From an uncultured Candidatus Melainabacteria bacterium (GTDB lineage Bacteria > Cyanobacteriota > Vampirovibrionia > Gastranaerophilales > Gastranaerophilaceae), in NCBI GenBank assembly GCA_934757155.1, contig CAKVLI010000003.1, positions 76,841-140,840 on the forward strand: 64,000 bases of DNA. The letters run 5' to 3'. Below the pieces are notes generated by a model. The model saw only the letters and a list, made by a program, of their open reading frames with translations. It was not told the origin of the DNA and made no database searches. Positions 41,895 to 50,302 of this stretch are shown in pieces. The number at the start of each line of letters is the position of its first letter. The first letter of the stretch is position 1. A program made the position numbers and the translations under genes.

Positions 41895-43412
41895 GTGTTA
41901 ATTAATCCAATTTCAACATATTCAACTGAAAATAAGCGTTGTTATGGAACAAAGAATGCGAAGTGTAATAAATCAAATTCTAATTTTTGCAGAAAAAATC
42001 AATGTTCTTTAAGTAATATTTCTTTTAATGGTAAACCTTGGGCATTACCCAAAATAAAAAACATTGATTTTTACAGTGCAGTCGCTTTGTACAGTTATTT
42101 AAGAATAGGGCAATATTTAGACTCTTCAGACGACGATATTGATTTGAGTAATAAAATCATAAGAGAAAATAATCTTAGTTTTTTGGACAATTTAACAACC
42201 CAAGAGGATAAAAAGAAATTTATAGATTATTACAGTGACCTAACTGGTTTTCCCGACTTAAAATGTGTATCAGAAAAAATCGAACGAGAATTTATTGTAG
42301 GGATAACTAAGAGTTGTGCTGAGGTTTATGGAGCCGAATGTATTGCGGCTGGTTATGATGAAACATGCTCAGTTGGGAAACGCAAAGCATTTCCAGGGAG
42401 CGACTTAGACAAATCTTTTGTAGTATTAAAATCTCCCAATATGGATTTAAATGAAGATGAATATATTGTGAATAATTTTAAATCAAAATTATGGGAAAAT
42501 ATTGATCAGAGGATTTTAAGCTTTAATCATGATATATCTTTTCCATCAGTGTATACGGACAATCAATTGTATAATTTGTTGAATAAGATACAAAACAAAA
42601 CGTCATATATGCAAATTGATGAAAAAAAATTGAATAAACTAATGAATGAAGAATTCGTCAATTTGGAACGAGCAGCTGAGTACAACATTGCAGTTTCAAA
42701 ATATTTTCCAGTTGAAGCGGCGTATGGTGAACTTTCCAAAGAAGATGTTAAGAACTTGGGATATGTAACAGAAGCAATCCGTGAAGGGCGTTGGGTTATC
42801 TCTTCTCCAACCGGAGATTATATGAAAAGAAAATTGGAAAACTATGAGTTTTATAATTATAGCAATGTTGCACAAATGTGTGCAATGAAAAAAGCAGTTA
42901 ATGAGGGGAGAGAAAATAAAACAAAAATTTTGTTAAGAAATAATTTTGAACAAAAATTTAACAGTTGGGATGTAGATAAACAACTCAAATTTATAAAAAC
43001 ACTTATTCAATATTCTTGTGAGGATAATAGCAGTTTTAGTGAATATTTTACAAATGACAGAAATGTCAAAGATGCATATAAACCCTTGTTGAATATGTTG
43101 ACGCAAGGCGACTCACAGGTTTATAATCGTCCGGAGTTTACTCCTATTGAAAATGGTTTAAATTTGAAATATGCAGAGGATGCTTCTGTGAACTTATATC
43201 AAGGATATAACAATAGTGTATTGTGGATAGATAGCTCTCAACAGATGGCAATAAAACAAGCTTGTAGAATGATTAATAAAATTAGACAGTTAGATTTGTT
43301 CAAAAATGTCTCTAAGGTACAATGTCCAAAACCGGATGTTAATATAACAAACTTTTATCCGATTGGATTTTATACAGAAGACGGTACTATTATTTATGAA
43401 AGGATGATTTGA
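41895..43412 (+). CDS. Unknown protein with possible nucleotidyltransferase-like motif
   Basis: A 505-residue protein that starts with GTG at 41895. A Cys-rich N-terminal segment (about residues 16-40) is followed by ISFNGK (42-47), the motif shared with neighbouring proteins. At about residues 154-170, SVGKRKAFPGSDLDKSF resembles a Pol-beta nucleotidyltransferase GS...DxD site, but the spacing is not standard and the rest is unrecognised. It ends 1 base before the PHP-domain gene, so the two are coupled. Function unknown. Confidence 0.55.
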   Translation: MLINPISTYSTENKRCYGTKNAKCNKSNSNFCRKNQCSLSNISFNGKPWALPKIKNIDFYSAVALYSYLRIGQYLDSSDDDIDLSNKIIRENNLSFLDNLTTQEDKKKFIDYYSDLTGFPDLKCVSEKIEREFIVGITKSCAEVYGAECIAAGYDETCSVGKRKAFPGSDLDKSFVVLKSPNMDLNEDEYIVNNFKSKLWENIDQRILSFNHDISFPSVYTDNQLYNLLNKIQNKTSYMQIDEKKLNKLMNEEFVNLERAAEYNIAVSKYFPVEAAYGELSKEDVKNLGYVTEAIREGRWVISSPTGDYMKRKLENYEFYNYSNVAQMCAMKKAVNEGRENKTKILLRNNFEQKFNSWDVDKQLKFIKTLIQYSCEDNSSFSEYFTNDRNVKDAYKPLLNMLTQGDSQVYNRPEFTPIENGLNLKYAEDASVNLYQGYNNSVLWIDSSQQMAIKQACRMINKIRQLDLFKNVSKVQCPKPDVNITNFYPIGFYTEDGTIIYERMI

Positions 43413-43413
43413 T

Positions 43414-44832
43414 ATGAAAATAGTTCCTGTAAATAACAATGATGTTTTGTCAAAGAGCTCTATAACGTCTTTCAGAGAAAAAGCTGCCTGTCTGCAACAG
43501 GAGGATTTTTTTTCAACACACAAAACCCCGATAATAGTTTCGTCTGTAGCTCTTGCAACTCTCGGAATTGGTGTTGCTGGAGCAAGATTCAAATCGAATA
43601 AGGCAGCTCAAAATGTTGAAAAAGAAGTGGCGAAAAACTGTTCAGAGTATTCAAAGAAGCTCTCAGCTGCATTAGAAAAATATCTTGGTAAAAAAATCGA
43701 GCCAGAAAGTTTGTCTTGCGTGATTTCCGGCGAAGAACTCTTAAGAGAGTTACCGAACCTCAAGCGTGAAAATTTTGTACCGAGTGTGCAAAATATAAAA
43801 AATGGTATATTTTTAGCAGATTTGCACTCTCATAGTAACTTTTCAGATGGAAAAGGTGAAGTGAAAGAGATTCTGGATAATGTTGCAAAATATGCAGATA
43901 AATTGAACCAAATAAATGGTAAAAAGTTTATATATGCATTGACAGATCATGATGGTTGTGAAGGAGTTAAAAAAGCTCTTTCGTTAATTTCCCAAAACCC
44001 GCAAAAATATAAAAATGTAAAATTTGTGACTGCTTCTGAAATAAGCTATTTAATTAAGTCAAACAAAACGTCTAACCCGTATGAAACTTCAGAGGTCTTA
44101 GTATATGGTTTCAACCCTTTTGAAGAAAAAATAAATAAATTTTTTACAGAAATTCAATCTCGTAGAAAAAAACTTGCACAAGATTTTATAGCTGATTTAA
44201 ATCAACGTTTTGGATATGCAAACTTTACGTTTGATGAATTTGCAAAGACATACTTAGGTGAGAAAGGGTGTATGCTTATGAATAATCAGTGGCAAGTGCA
44301 TCATTATGGTCAAACAAAAAATGCTATTGCAGGCCTAGCTGGTTTTCAGAATCGAAATAAAGAAGAGTTGTACAAAGAGATAATGGGGAAAACGCAGCGT
44401 AATAATCCTACACTCGGTTATTTACGTGAAATGAAACTGGTTCCGGAAAATTTTGGCGATGATTCCAATATTACAAAAATTTGCAGGGGAAAATACACTC
44501 CTCGTGATGTTGAAAACAGAATAGATTATGCTGGAGAAAATAATTTTGACGTAATTGTGAATATATTTGGCGGCGATAAGAATGTGTTTGGGGCATTTGC
44601 GCATCCATATTATGTAACAGAGCGTACAACAGAATATCAGAAGACGCTTTCCGATATAGTTGCACGTTCTAACGGTTTTATAAAAGCAACTGAAAGTTTT
44701 CATCAGGCATATAAGGGAAATATCAATCTTAAAGAGGTAGAAAAGGTCAACAATTTTATCGTATCAAAGCATAAACTATTGGAACTAGGTGGGCGGGATA
44801 ATCACGAACGTACATGGTTGGAGTTTACTTAA
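43414..44832 (+). CDS. PHP-domain metallophosphoesterase-like protein
   Basis: A 472-residue protein. Residues about 35-60 are hydrophobic (possible membrane anchor). The PHP domain begins near residue 131 with DLHSHSNFSDG (H-x-H-x6-D-like metal site), then TDHDG, TASEI, AFAHPYY and GGRDNHE. PHP domains act as phosphodiesterases or phosphatases in nucleotide and DNA metabolism. Coupled to the preceding nucleotidyltransferase-like gene, which hints at a nucleotide-linked pair; substrate unknown. Upstream of tuf, but tuf has its own promoter. Confidence 0.75.
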   Translation: MKIVPVNNNDVLSKSSITSFREKAACLQQEDFFSTHKTPIIVSSVALATLGIGVAGARFKSNKAAQNVEKEVAKNCSEYSKKLSAALEKYLGKKIEPESLSCVISGEELLRELPNLKRENFVPSVQNIKNGIFLADLHSHSNFSDGKGEVKEILDNVAKYADKLNQINGKKFIYALTDHDGCEGVKKALSLISQNPQKYKNVKFVTASEISYLIKSNKTSNPYETSEVLVYGFNPFEEKINKFFTEIQSRRKKLAQDFIADLNQRFGYANFTFDEFAKTYLGEKGCMLMNNQWQVHHYGQTKNAIAGLAGFQNRNKEELYKEIMGKTQRNNPTLGYLREMKLVPENFGDDSNITKICRGKYTPRDVENRIDYAGENNFDVIVNIFGGDKNVFGAFAHPYYVTERTTEYQKTLSDIVARSNGFIKATESFHQAYKGNINLKEVEKVNNFIVSKHKLLELGGRDNHERTWLEFT

Positions 44833-44837
44833 ACGGA

Positions 44838-44865
44838 TTGACAATAATTTTTGAGATACTAAAAT
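44838..44865 (+). promoter_or_regulatory. Promoter of tuf
   Basis: TTGACA (44838-44843), 16-base spacer, TAAAAT (44860-44865). The only perfect -35 I saw in the window, in front of what should be one of the most highly expressed genes. Confidence 0.7.
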
Positions 44866-44928
44866 AAAGAGTATAACTTAGAGAGTAAGTTAACGTAGTA
44901 TATTTAATCAAAGAAGGAGATTAATCTC

Positions 44929-46137
44929 ATGGCACGTGAAAAGTATGAACGTACAAAACCGCACGTTAACATTGGTACTATCGGCCACGTTGACCACGGT
45001 AAAACAACATTGACCGCAGCTATTACAGGTGTTATGGCTGCTGCCGGAAAAGCTCAAGCAAAGAAATTTGATGAAATCGATGCTGCTCCGGAAGAAAAAG
45101 CAAGAGGTATAACCATCTCTACTGCTCACGTAGAATACGAAACAGATGCTAGACACTACGCACACGTTGACTGCCCAGGCCACGCTGACTATGTTAAAAA
45201 CATGATCACAGGTGCTGCTCAGATGGACGGTGCAATTCTTGTAGTTGCCGCAACGGATGGTGCAATGCCTCAAACTCGTGAACACATCTTGCTTGCTAGA
45301 CAGGTAGGTGTTCCTAACTTGGTAGTATTCTTGAACAAATGCGATATGGTTGATGATCCGGAGTTGTTAGAATTGGTTGAAATGGAAGTTAGAGAACTTC
45401 TTTCTTCTTACGAATTCGACGGTGACAACATTCCGTTCATTCACGGTTCAGCTCTTAAAGCTCTTGAAGCTGTTCAAGCTAATCCAAACATTAAGCGTGG
45501 TGAAGACAAATGGGTTGACAAAATTTGGGAATTGATGGACGCAGTTGATACATACTTCCCAACTCCTCAACGTGATTTGGACAAACCATTCTTGATGCCG
45601 GTTGAAGACGTATTCTCTATCACAGGTCGTGGTACAGTTGCTACAGGTAGAGTAGAACGTGGTATTGTTAAAGTTGGTGACGAAGTTGAATTAGTTGGTC
45701 TTGGCGAAACTAAGAAAACAACTGTTACCGGTGTTGAAATGTTCAGAAAACAACTTGACCAAGGTCAAGCTGGTGACAACATTGGTGCTTTGTTAAGAGG
45801 TATTGATAAGACTGATATCCAACGTGGTCAAGTTCTTGCAAAACCTGGTTCAATTCACCCACACACTAAATTTACTGCTAACGTTTACGTTTTGACAAAA
45901 GATGAAGGTGGACGTCACACTCCATTCTTCCCTGGTTACAGACCTCAGTTCTACATCAGAACAACTGACGTAACCGGTTCTATCAAATTCGACGGCGAAA
46001 TGGTAATGCCTGGTGATAACGTAGTTATGGAAGTTGAACTTATCGCTCCAGTAGCTATCGAAGAAGGTATGAGATTTGCTATCCGTGAAGGCGGCAGAAC
46101 AGTTGGTGCTGGTGTTGTTGACAAAATTATCGCTTAA
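44929..46137 (+). CDS. tuf: Elongation factor Tu
   Basis: A 402-residue EF-Tu: GTPase motifs GHVDHGKTT, DCPGHADYVK and NKCD, then domains 2 and 3 with the usual GTVATGRVERG and GGRHTPFFPGYRPQFY. It brings aminoacyl-tRNA to the ribosome. GAAGGAG Shine-Dalgarno, own promoter and own terminator, so here it is not in the str operon. Confidence 0.98.
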   Translation: MAREKYERTKPHVNIGTIGHVDHGKTTLTAAITGVMAAAGKAQAKKFDEIDAAPEEKARGITISTAHVEYETDARHYAHVDCPGHADYVKNMITGAAQMDGAILVVAATDGAMPQTREHILLARQVGVPNLVVFLNKCDMVDDPELLELVEMEVRELLSSYEFDGDNIPFIHGSALKALEAVQANPNIKRGEDKWVDKIWELMDAVDTYFPTPQRDLDKPFLMPVEDVFSITGRGTVATGRVERGIVKVGDEVELVGLGETKKTTVTGVEMFRKQLDQGQAGDNIGALLRGIDKTDIQRGQVLAKPGSIHPHTKFTANVYVLTKDEGGRHTPFFPGYRPQFYIRTTDVTGSIKFDGEMVMPGDNVVMEVELIAPVAIEEGMRFAIREGGRTVGAGVVDKIIA

Positions 46138-46160
46138 TAACACAAGCTATTAACAAATTT

Positions 46161-46193
46161 AAAGAGTCAATCCGAAAGGGTTGGCTCTTTTTT
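46161..46193. terminator. Terminator between tuf and the convergent small gene
   Basis: A 13-bp stem (46161-46173 with 46178-46190) around gaaa, with T-run on the plus side and A-run on the minus side. Confidence 0.8.
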
Positions 46194-46195
46194 AA

Positions 46196-46351
46196 TTAAA
46201 AATTCAGGAGATAATTTTGAGTGGTATTTGTCAAAATTGTTCTTTTATAACTCTCCGGAATGGTTACTTTTACATACTCTTGCCTTTTCCTCAGTCCGCT
46301 TAAGCCGATAATTGTCTTATCATGGTTGAAAAAATCTTTGATAAAATGCAT
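46196..46351 (-). CDS. 51-residue basic protein
   Basis: Too short for usual ORF cut-offs. ATG at 46351 with an AAAGGA Shine-Dalgarno 6 bases upstream. The protein (MHFIKDFFNHDKTII...) is balanced in codon use and composition and ends at a stop beside the tuf terminator. No family recognised. It is transcribed away from the DUF1858 gene. Confidence 0.55.
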   Translation of the reverse strand: MHFIKDFFNHDKTIIGLSGLRKRQEYVKVTIPESYKRTILTNTTQNYLLNF

Positions 46352-46372
46352 ATTTTAATCCTTTCTTGTCTG

Positions 46373-46381
46373 TGTTATAAT
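46373..46381 (+). promoter_or_regulatory. Extended -10 promoter of the DUF1858-NfeD-stomatin genes
   Basis: TGT-TATAAT, about 44 bases before the DUF1858 ATG (46425), which has an AGGAG Shine-Dalgarno. Confidence 0.6.
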
Positions 46382-46424
46382 GCATTTAAGGATTTTTCAT
46401 CATAAGTCAAGAAGGAGTATTATT

Positions 46425-46625
46425 ATGGCAAAAGTTACTAAGGATATGGGAATATTGGAAATCGTTCAAGCTCATCCTGAAGCTGCAGAAGTTTTCATGA
46501 AATATGGCATGGGATGTCTTGGATGTGCTGCTGCAAGATTTGAAAACCTTGAAGCAGGCGCGCGTGTTCATGGCTTTGATGCGGATGAAATGGTTAATGA
46601 CATCAATGCTTTGATTGGTGAATAG
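46425..46625 (+). CDS. DUF1858 redox-disulfide protein
   Basis: A 66-residue protein from the ATG at 46425 (MAKVTKDMGILEIV; AGGAG upstream); the longer frame to 46380 has no ribosome site. The family hallmark is GMGCLGCAAARFENL with a C-x2-C pair, as in hybrid-cluster-protein-associated redox proteins. It likely binds a metal or forms a redox disulfide in the cytoplasm. Followed closely by the NfeD gene. Confidence 0.85.
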   Translation: MAKVTKDMGILEIVQAHPEAAEVFMKYGMGCLGCAAARFENLEAGARVHGFDADEMVNDINALIGE

Positions 46626-46648
46626 TATTTTTGTAAGAGGGATACGTT

Positions 46649-47080
46649 ATGCATCTATGGGAATTGTTGAGCATAATTGGGATTGCATTTCTGATTTTGG
46701 AAATGTTTACTCCGAGCATGTTCTTTTTGAATTTTTCACTTGCAGCATTTATCTGTGCAGTGATTTCTGTGTTTATTAAAAATCCGTTTACGTTGGTATT
46801 AGCGTTTTTTGTATTTTCATTTGTTTCATTCTTCTTTTTGCGCCCGATTTTAGTAAAAAGATTTTGTCGCGGTAAAGAAACCGGCGTGCAAAGCAAGTAT
46901 ATCGGTAAAATTGCGAAGGCAGAAGAAGATGTTACGGAATTTTCGGGTGTAATTTCTATCTACGGCGAACGTTGGGAAGCCAGAAGCGAACACGGGAATA
47001 AAATTCCTAAGGGGAGTGAAGTTAAAATAGAAAGAAACGAAAGTATTATCATGTACGTAAGTGAATATAAGAGTGTTTAA
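46649..47080 (+). CDS. NfeD family membrane protein
   Basis: A 143-residue short NfeD. Two or three membrane helices (residues about 4-62, including the FTPSMFFLNFSLAAF motif) precede a soluble OB-fold domain (KYIGKIAKAEEDV ... GERWEA). NfeD proteins pair with stomatin/SPFH proteins to organise membrane microdomains, and the SPFH gene follows after 12 bases. Confidence 0.88.
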   Translation: MHLWELLSIIGIAFLILEMFTPSMFFLNFSLAAFICAVISVFIKNPFTLVLAFFVFSFVSFFFLRPILVKRFCRGKETGVQSKYIGKIAKAEEDVTEFSGVISIYGERWEARSEHGNKIPKGSEVKIERNESIIMYVSEYKSV

Positions 47081-47092
47081 TAAGGAGAGTTC

Positions 47093-48067
47093 TTGATGTT
47101 TTCATTTTCAGTATTTTTAATTGTTTTAGCGCTAATTTTTGTAGCAAAAGGTGTAATTATTGTTCAACAGGCAGAAGTTGTAATTGTTGAAAGATTGGGT
47201 AAATTTGATAGAGTTTTGGAATCAGGTTTCAATTTTATTATCCCTATTCTTGAAGCCCCTAGGGCTATTGACTGGAAAGTTACTCAAAAAGGGTTTGACG
47301 GTTCTACTTATTCAATGATTCAAAAAAGAACAAGAATTGACTTGAGAGAAGCCGTTTATGATTTTCCTCGTCAGAACGTAATTACAAAAGATAACGTATC
47401 AATCAGCATTAACGCACTTTTGTATTTCCAAATAATTGACCCGAAATCAGCAGTTTATGAAATTCAAAATTTGCCGGATGCGATTGAAAAGCTTACTCAA
47501 ACAAACTTGAGAAACCTTGTTGGTCAGCTTGATTTGGATGAAAGTTTGGTTTCAAGAGATAAAATTAATCACGAGTTGAGAGCAATTTTGGATGATGCTA
47601 CTAACAAGTGGGGTGTTAAGGTTAACAGAGTTGAGTTACAGGATATTATTCCTCCTGCTGATATTCAATCAGCAATGGAAAAACAAATGAAGGCTGAGCG
47701 TGACAGACGTGCGGCTATTCTTGAAGCAGAAGGTATGAAAAAATCTGCAGTCTTAAAAGCAGAAGGTGAAAAAGAGGCTGCGATTAACCGTGCTGAGGGT
47801 GAAAAACAAGCTAATATTTTGAAGGCAGAAGGTGTTGCTCAGGCAAGAATTCTTGAAGCTGACGGTGAAAAAGAAGCTATCGGAAGAATTATTAATGCGC
47901 TTGCAGATAAGGGACAACCTGACAAATACCTTATTGCAATGAAATATCTTGAGACGATGAAGGCTATTACAAGCGGTCAAGATAATAAAGTAGTTTATAT
48001 GCCGTATGAAGCAACAGGCATTTTGAGTTCTGTTGACGGCATAAAGCAAATGTTTGATAAAAATTAA
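47093..48067 (+). CDS. qmcA: Stomatin/SPFH protein (QmcA-like)
   Basis: A 324-residue protein with an N-terminal membrane helix (about 3-22). The SPFH domain (VVIVERLGKFDRVLESGFNF ... FQIIDPKSAVYEI) is followed by a long coiled coil with repeated AEGEK segments (about 205-265). It oligomerises on the membrane; NfeD upstream is the normal partner, together affecting membrane protein quality control or fluidity. Confidence 0.92.
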   Translation: MMFSFSVFLIVLALIFVAKGVIIVQQAEVVIVERLGKFDRVLESGFNFIIPILEAPRAIDWKVTQKGFDGSTYSMIQKRTRIDLREAVYDFPRQNVITKDNVSISINALLYFQIIDPKSAVYEIQNLPDAIEKLTQTNLRNLVGQLDLDESLVSRDKINHELRAILDDATNKWGVKVNRVELQDIIPPADIQSAMEKQMKAERDRRAAILEAEGMKKSAVLKAEGEKEAAINRAEGEKQANILKAEGVAQARILEADGEKEAIGRIINALADKGQPDKYLIAMKYLETMKAITSGQDNKVVYMPYEATGILSSVDGIKQMFDKN

Positions 48068-48082
48068 AGGAAGGATAAAGAA

Positions 48083-48439
48083 ATGAAAAAGAAATTAATG
48101 CTTTTATTGCTGTCTTTGGGAATTGTATCTACGGCTGTATTTGCGTACAGTTTTGATACTAATTTACCTTTACCGGGAAAATCTGTTGCAAGCACTGAAG
48201 TTCAAGGGGACACAATGTTTTCAGTATACTCTTTTGCGCTAAGAGTTGCCGCTCCTGATTGTCAGGCTTTGAGTATTGCTAACACCGAAGTTACAAAACC
48301 GAAAGCTAATGGCAAATGGGAAGAAATTTGGACGGTTAAGGCTTGCACAAGAACAGCAAGAATTCCGATAGCTTTTACAGAAGCAGATGGCACAACTAAC
48401 TATGCTATTGATTTTATGAACGTAAAAGTAGCTAAGTAG
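48083..48439 (+). CDS. Small secreted protein
   Basis: A 118-residue protein with a signal peptide (residues 1-21, MLLLLLSLGIVSTAVFAY-type core) and a small beta domain with two Cys that may form a disulfide outside the cytoplasm. No family recognised. It follows qmcA by 15 bases and so may belong to the NfeD-stomatin transcript. Confidence 0.65.
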   Translation: MKKKLMLLLLSLGIVSTAVFAYSFDTNLPLPGKSVASTEVQGDTMFSVYSFALRVAAPDCQALSIANTEVTKPKANGKWEEIWTVKACTRTARIPIAFTEADGTTNYAIDFMNVKVAK

Positions 48440-48501
48440 AATGATGTTTGATTTGATGCGCAGGGAGTTTCTTTGCGCATCATTTTTTAACGAGGAGAAA
48501 A

Positions 48502-49863
48502 ATGGGAATTAAGTTTGGGACAGACGGTTGGAGAGCTGTTTTAGGTAAGGATTTTACCGATGAAAATGTAAGAAGAGTTACTATTGCTATTGGAAAATAT
48601 GTGGCTGATAATTTTGGGTTTGAAAAGACCGTAATAATTGGTTATGATCCGCGTAATATGGCAAAAGAATACGCCTCAATGTGTGCAGATATTCTTATGA
48701 AAAAAGGGTTCAAGGTCAAGTTGTCTTCGCGAGTTGTTCCCACTCCTGTTTTAGCGTATAATGCAAAGTTTTTGAATGCGTCTGCAATTATGTTTACTGC
48801 ATCGCACAACCCTCCGGAATACTTGGGAATGAAGTATATTCCTGATTACGCAGGGCCTGCGACGGGTGAAATTACGGACGAAATAGTTTCGAATATTGAT
48901 AAGGATTTTGTTTCAAATTCTGACGGAAGTCTTGAAATTGTTGATTTTGCACCGTCATACGTAAGTCATTTGGAAAAAATTATTGATTTCTCAAAGATTA
49001 AGACACTGAAGACTAATATAATATTTGACGGTTTGTATTCAGCATCAATCGGGTATTTTGATGAAATTTTAAAATCAAAAGGAATCCAGTTTGAGACAAT
49101 GCATATGGAGCATGACGTTAATTTTGGCGGCGGTATGCCAGATCCGAAGCCGAAATATTTGAAGAATTTGATGGATAAAGTTAAAGCAACTCCAAATTCT
49201 ATCGGACTTGCAAATGACGGAGATGCAGACCGATTTGGGGTGATAAACGAAAATGGCGAGTATGTTTCTCCGAACGAAATTATCCCGATTCTTTTAAAAT
49301 ATTTACTCAAAAAAGGCTATAAAGGTGCGGTTGTTAAAACTGTCGGGTCCAGTCTTTTGATTGATATAGTTGCCGAAAAACTTGGCGTGAAAGTTATTGA
49401 AACAGCGGTAGGGTTTAAGCATGTCGGAGAAGCTATGCGCAAAAACCAAGTAATTATCGGTGGCGAAGAATCTGGCGGACTAAGTATTTCAGGACATATT
49501 CCGGAGAAAGACGGTTTGTTGGCAAATCTTTTGATTCTTGAAGCAATGGCGGATTCCGGAAAAAGCCTTGTCGAACTTCAAGAAGAGTTGCATGATATTG
49601 CCGGATGTAAATTTTATACTGATAGAATTGATTTAAGAACAGAAGACGTTAAACCGATTTTAGAGGAATTCAAAAATAAAAAAGAACTCGGCGGATATAA
49701 AGTTACAGAGGTTGATTTGAAAGATGGCGTCAAGCTTATGTTAGGCGAGAAGAATAAAGTTTTGGTACGTCCGAGCGGAACAGAACCTTTGTTGAGAATT
49801 TATTTCGAGTCAGACCGTCAGAGTACTCTCGAAGCTCTGAAATTGACAGTAAGCCAAAATTAG
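48502..49863 (+). CDS. Phosphoglucomutase/phosphomannomutase family protein
   Basis: A 453-residue alpha-D-phosphohexomutase. The phosphoserine loop is TASHNPPEYLG, the metal loop GDADRFGVI, the sugar-binding loop GGEESGG and the phosphate-binding loop RPSGTEPLLRIY. It shifts phosphate between C6 and C1 of glucose, mannose or glucosamine. A second, different paralogue is at 57955. Which sugar each prefers cannot be told from motifs alone. GAGGAG precedes the ATG. Confidence 0.93.
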   Translation: MGIKFGTDGWRAVLGKDFTDENVRRVTIAIGKYVADNFGFEKTVIIGYDPRNMAKEYASMCADILMKKGFKVKLSSRVVPTPVLAYNAKFLNASAIMFTASHNPPEYLGMKYIPDYAGPATGEITDEIVSNIDKDFVSNSDGSLEIVDFAPSYVSHLEKIIDFSKIKTLKTNIIFDGLYSASIGYFDEILKSKGIQFETMHMEHDVNFGGGMPDPKPKYLKNLMDKVKATPNSIGLANDGDADRFGVINENGEYVSPNEIIPILLKYLLKKGYKGAVVKTVGSSLLIDIVAEKLGVKVIETAVGFKHVGEAMRKNQVIIGGEESGGLSISGHIPEKDGLLANLLILEAMADSGKSLVELQEELHDIAGCKFYTDRIDLRTEDVKPILEEFKNKKELGGYKVTEVDLKDGVKLMLGEKNKVLVRPSGTEPLLRIYFESDRQSTLEALKLTVSQN

Positions 49864-49898
49864 TATAAAATCTATATAGTATTGAGAGGGAAATTTTA

Positions 49899-50243
49899 AT
49901 GCCAAACAAAGACATGATACCGGTAGAAGTTATAATTTTAACCGAAGCAGAAGATATTAAAGGAACAGTATATGTTTCTAATAATGTAGCTGCAAACAGA
50001 CAGCTAACAGAGCTTTTGAACGATGCTAACAGAAGATTTTTGGCTGTTACAAATGTTGAAATTTATGCTAAAAATTCTAATCAACCGCCAAAGAGATATG
50101 AATTTTTAGAAATCCATATGGATTCAATTTTAATGGTTCATCCGACATCTCAGGCATTGTTTAGAGAATCATCAAAAACACAGGAAGATATTGCGAGATT
50201 TAGGGAACTTAGAGCTAAGTTGAATCAAACAAAACCTTTCTAG
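49899..50243 (+). CDS. Small cytoplasmic protein of unknown function
   Basis: A 114-residue protein with an Lsm/Sm-like feel: short beta strands (IPVEVIILTEAEDIKGTVYV, RFLAVTNVEIYAKN, EFLEIHMDSILMVHP) and a basic helical tail. No family recognised with confidence. GAGAGGGA precedes the ATG. It follows the phosphohexomutase by 35 bases and ends at a strong terminator. Confidence 0.6.
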   Translation: MPNKDMIPVEVIILTEAEDIKGTVYVSNNVAANRQLTELLNDANRRFLAVTNVEIYAKNSNQPPKRYEFLEIHMDSILMVHPTSQALFRESSKTQEDIARFRELRAKLNQTKPF

Positions 50244-50254
50244 AGTAAAGATTT

Positions 50255-50296
50255 AAGAGGGGCGGAATGCAAAGCATTCCGCCCCTCTTCTTTTTT
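50255..50296. terminator. Bidirectional GC-rich terminator
   Basis: Perfect 16-bp stem (50255-50270 and 50274-50289) with an aaa loop, T-run on the plus side, between convergent genes. Lead-in and upper stem resemble the hairpin at 32217. Confidence 0.85.
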
Positions 50297-50302
50297 TAAT
50301 TT

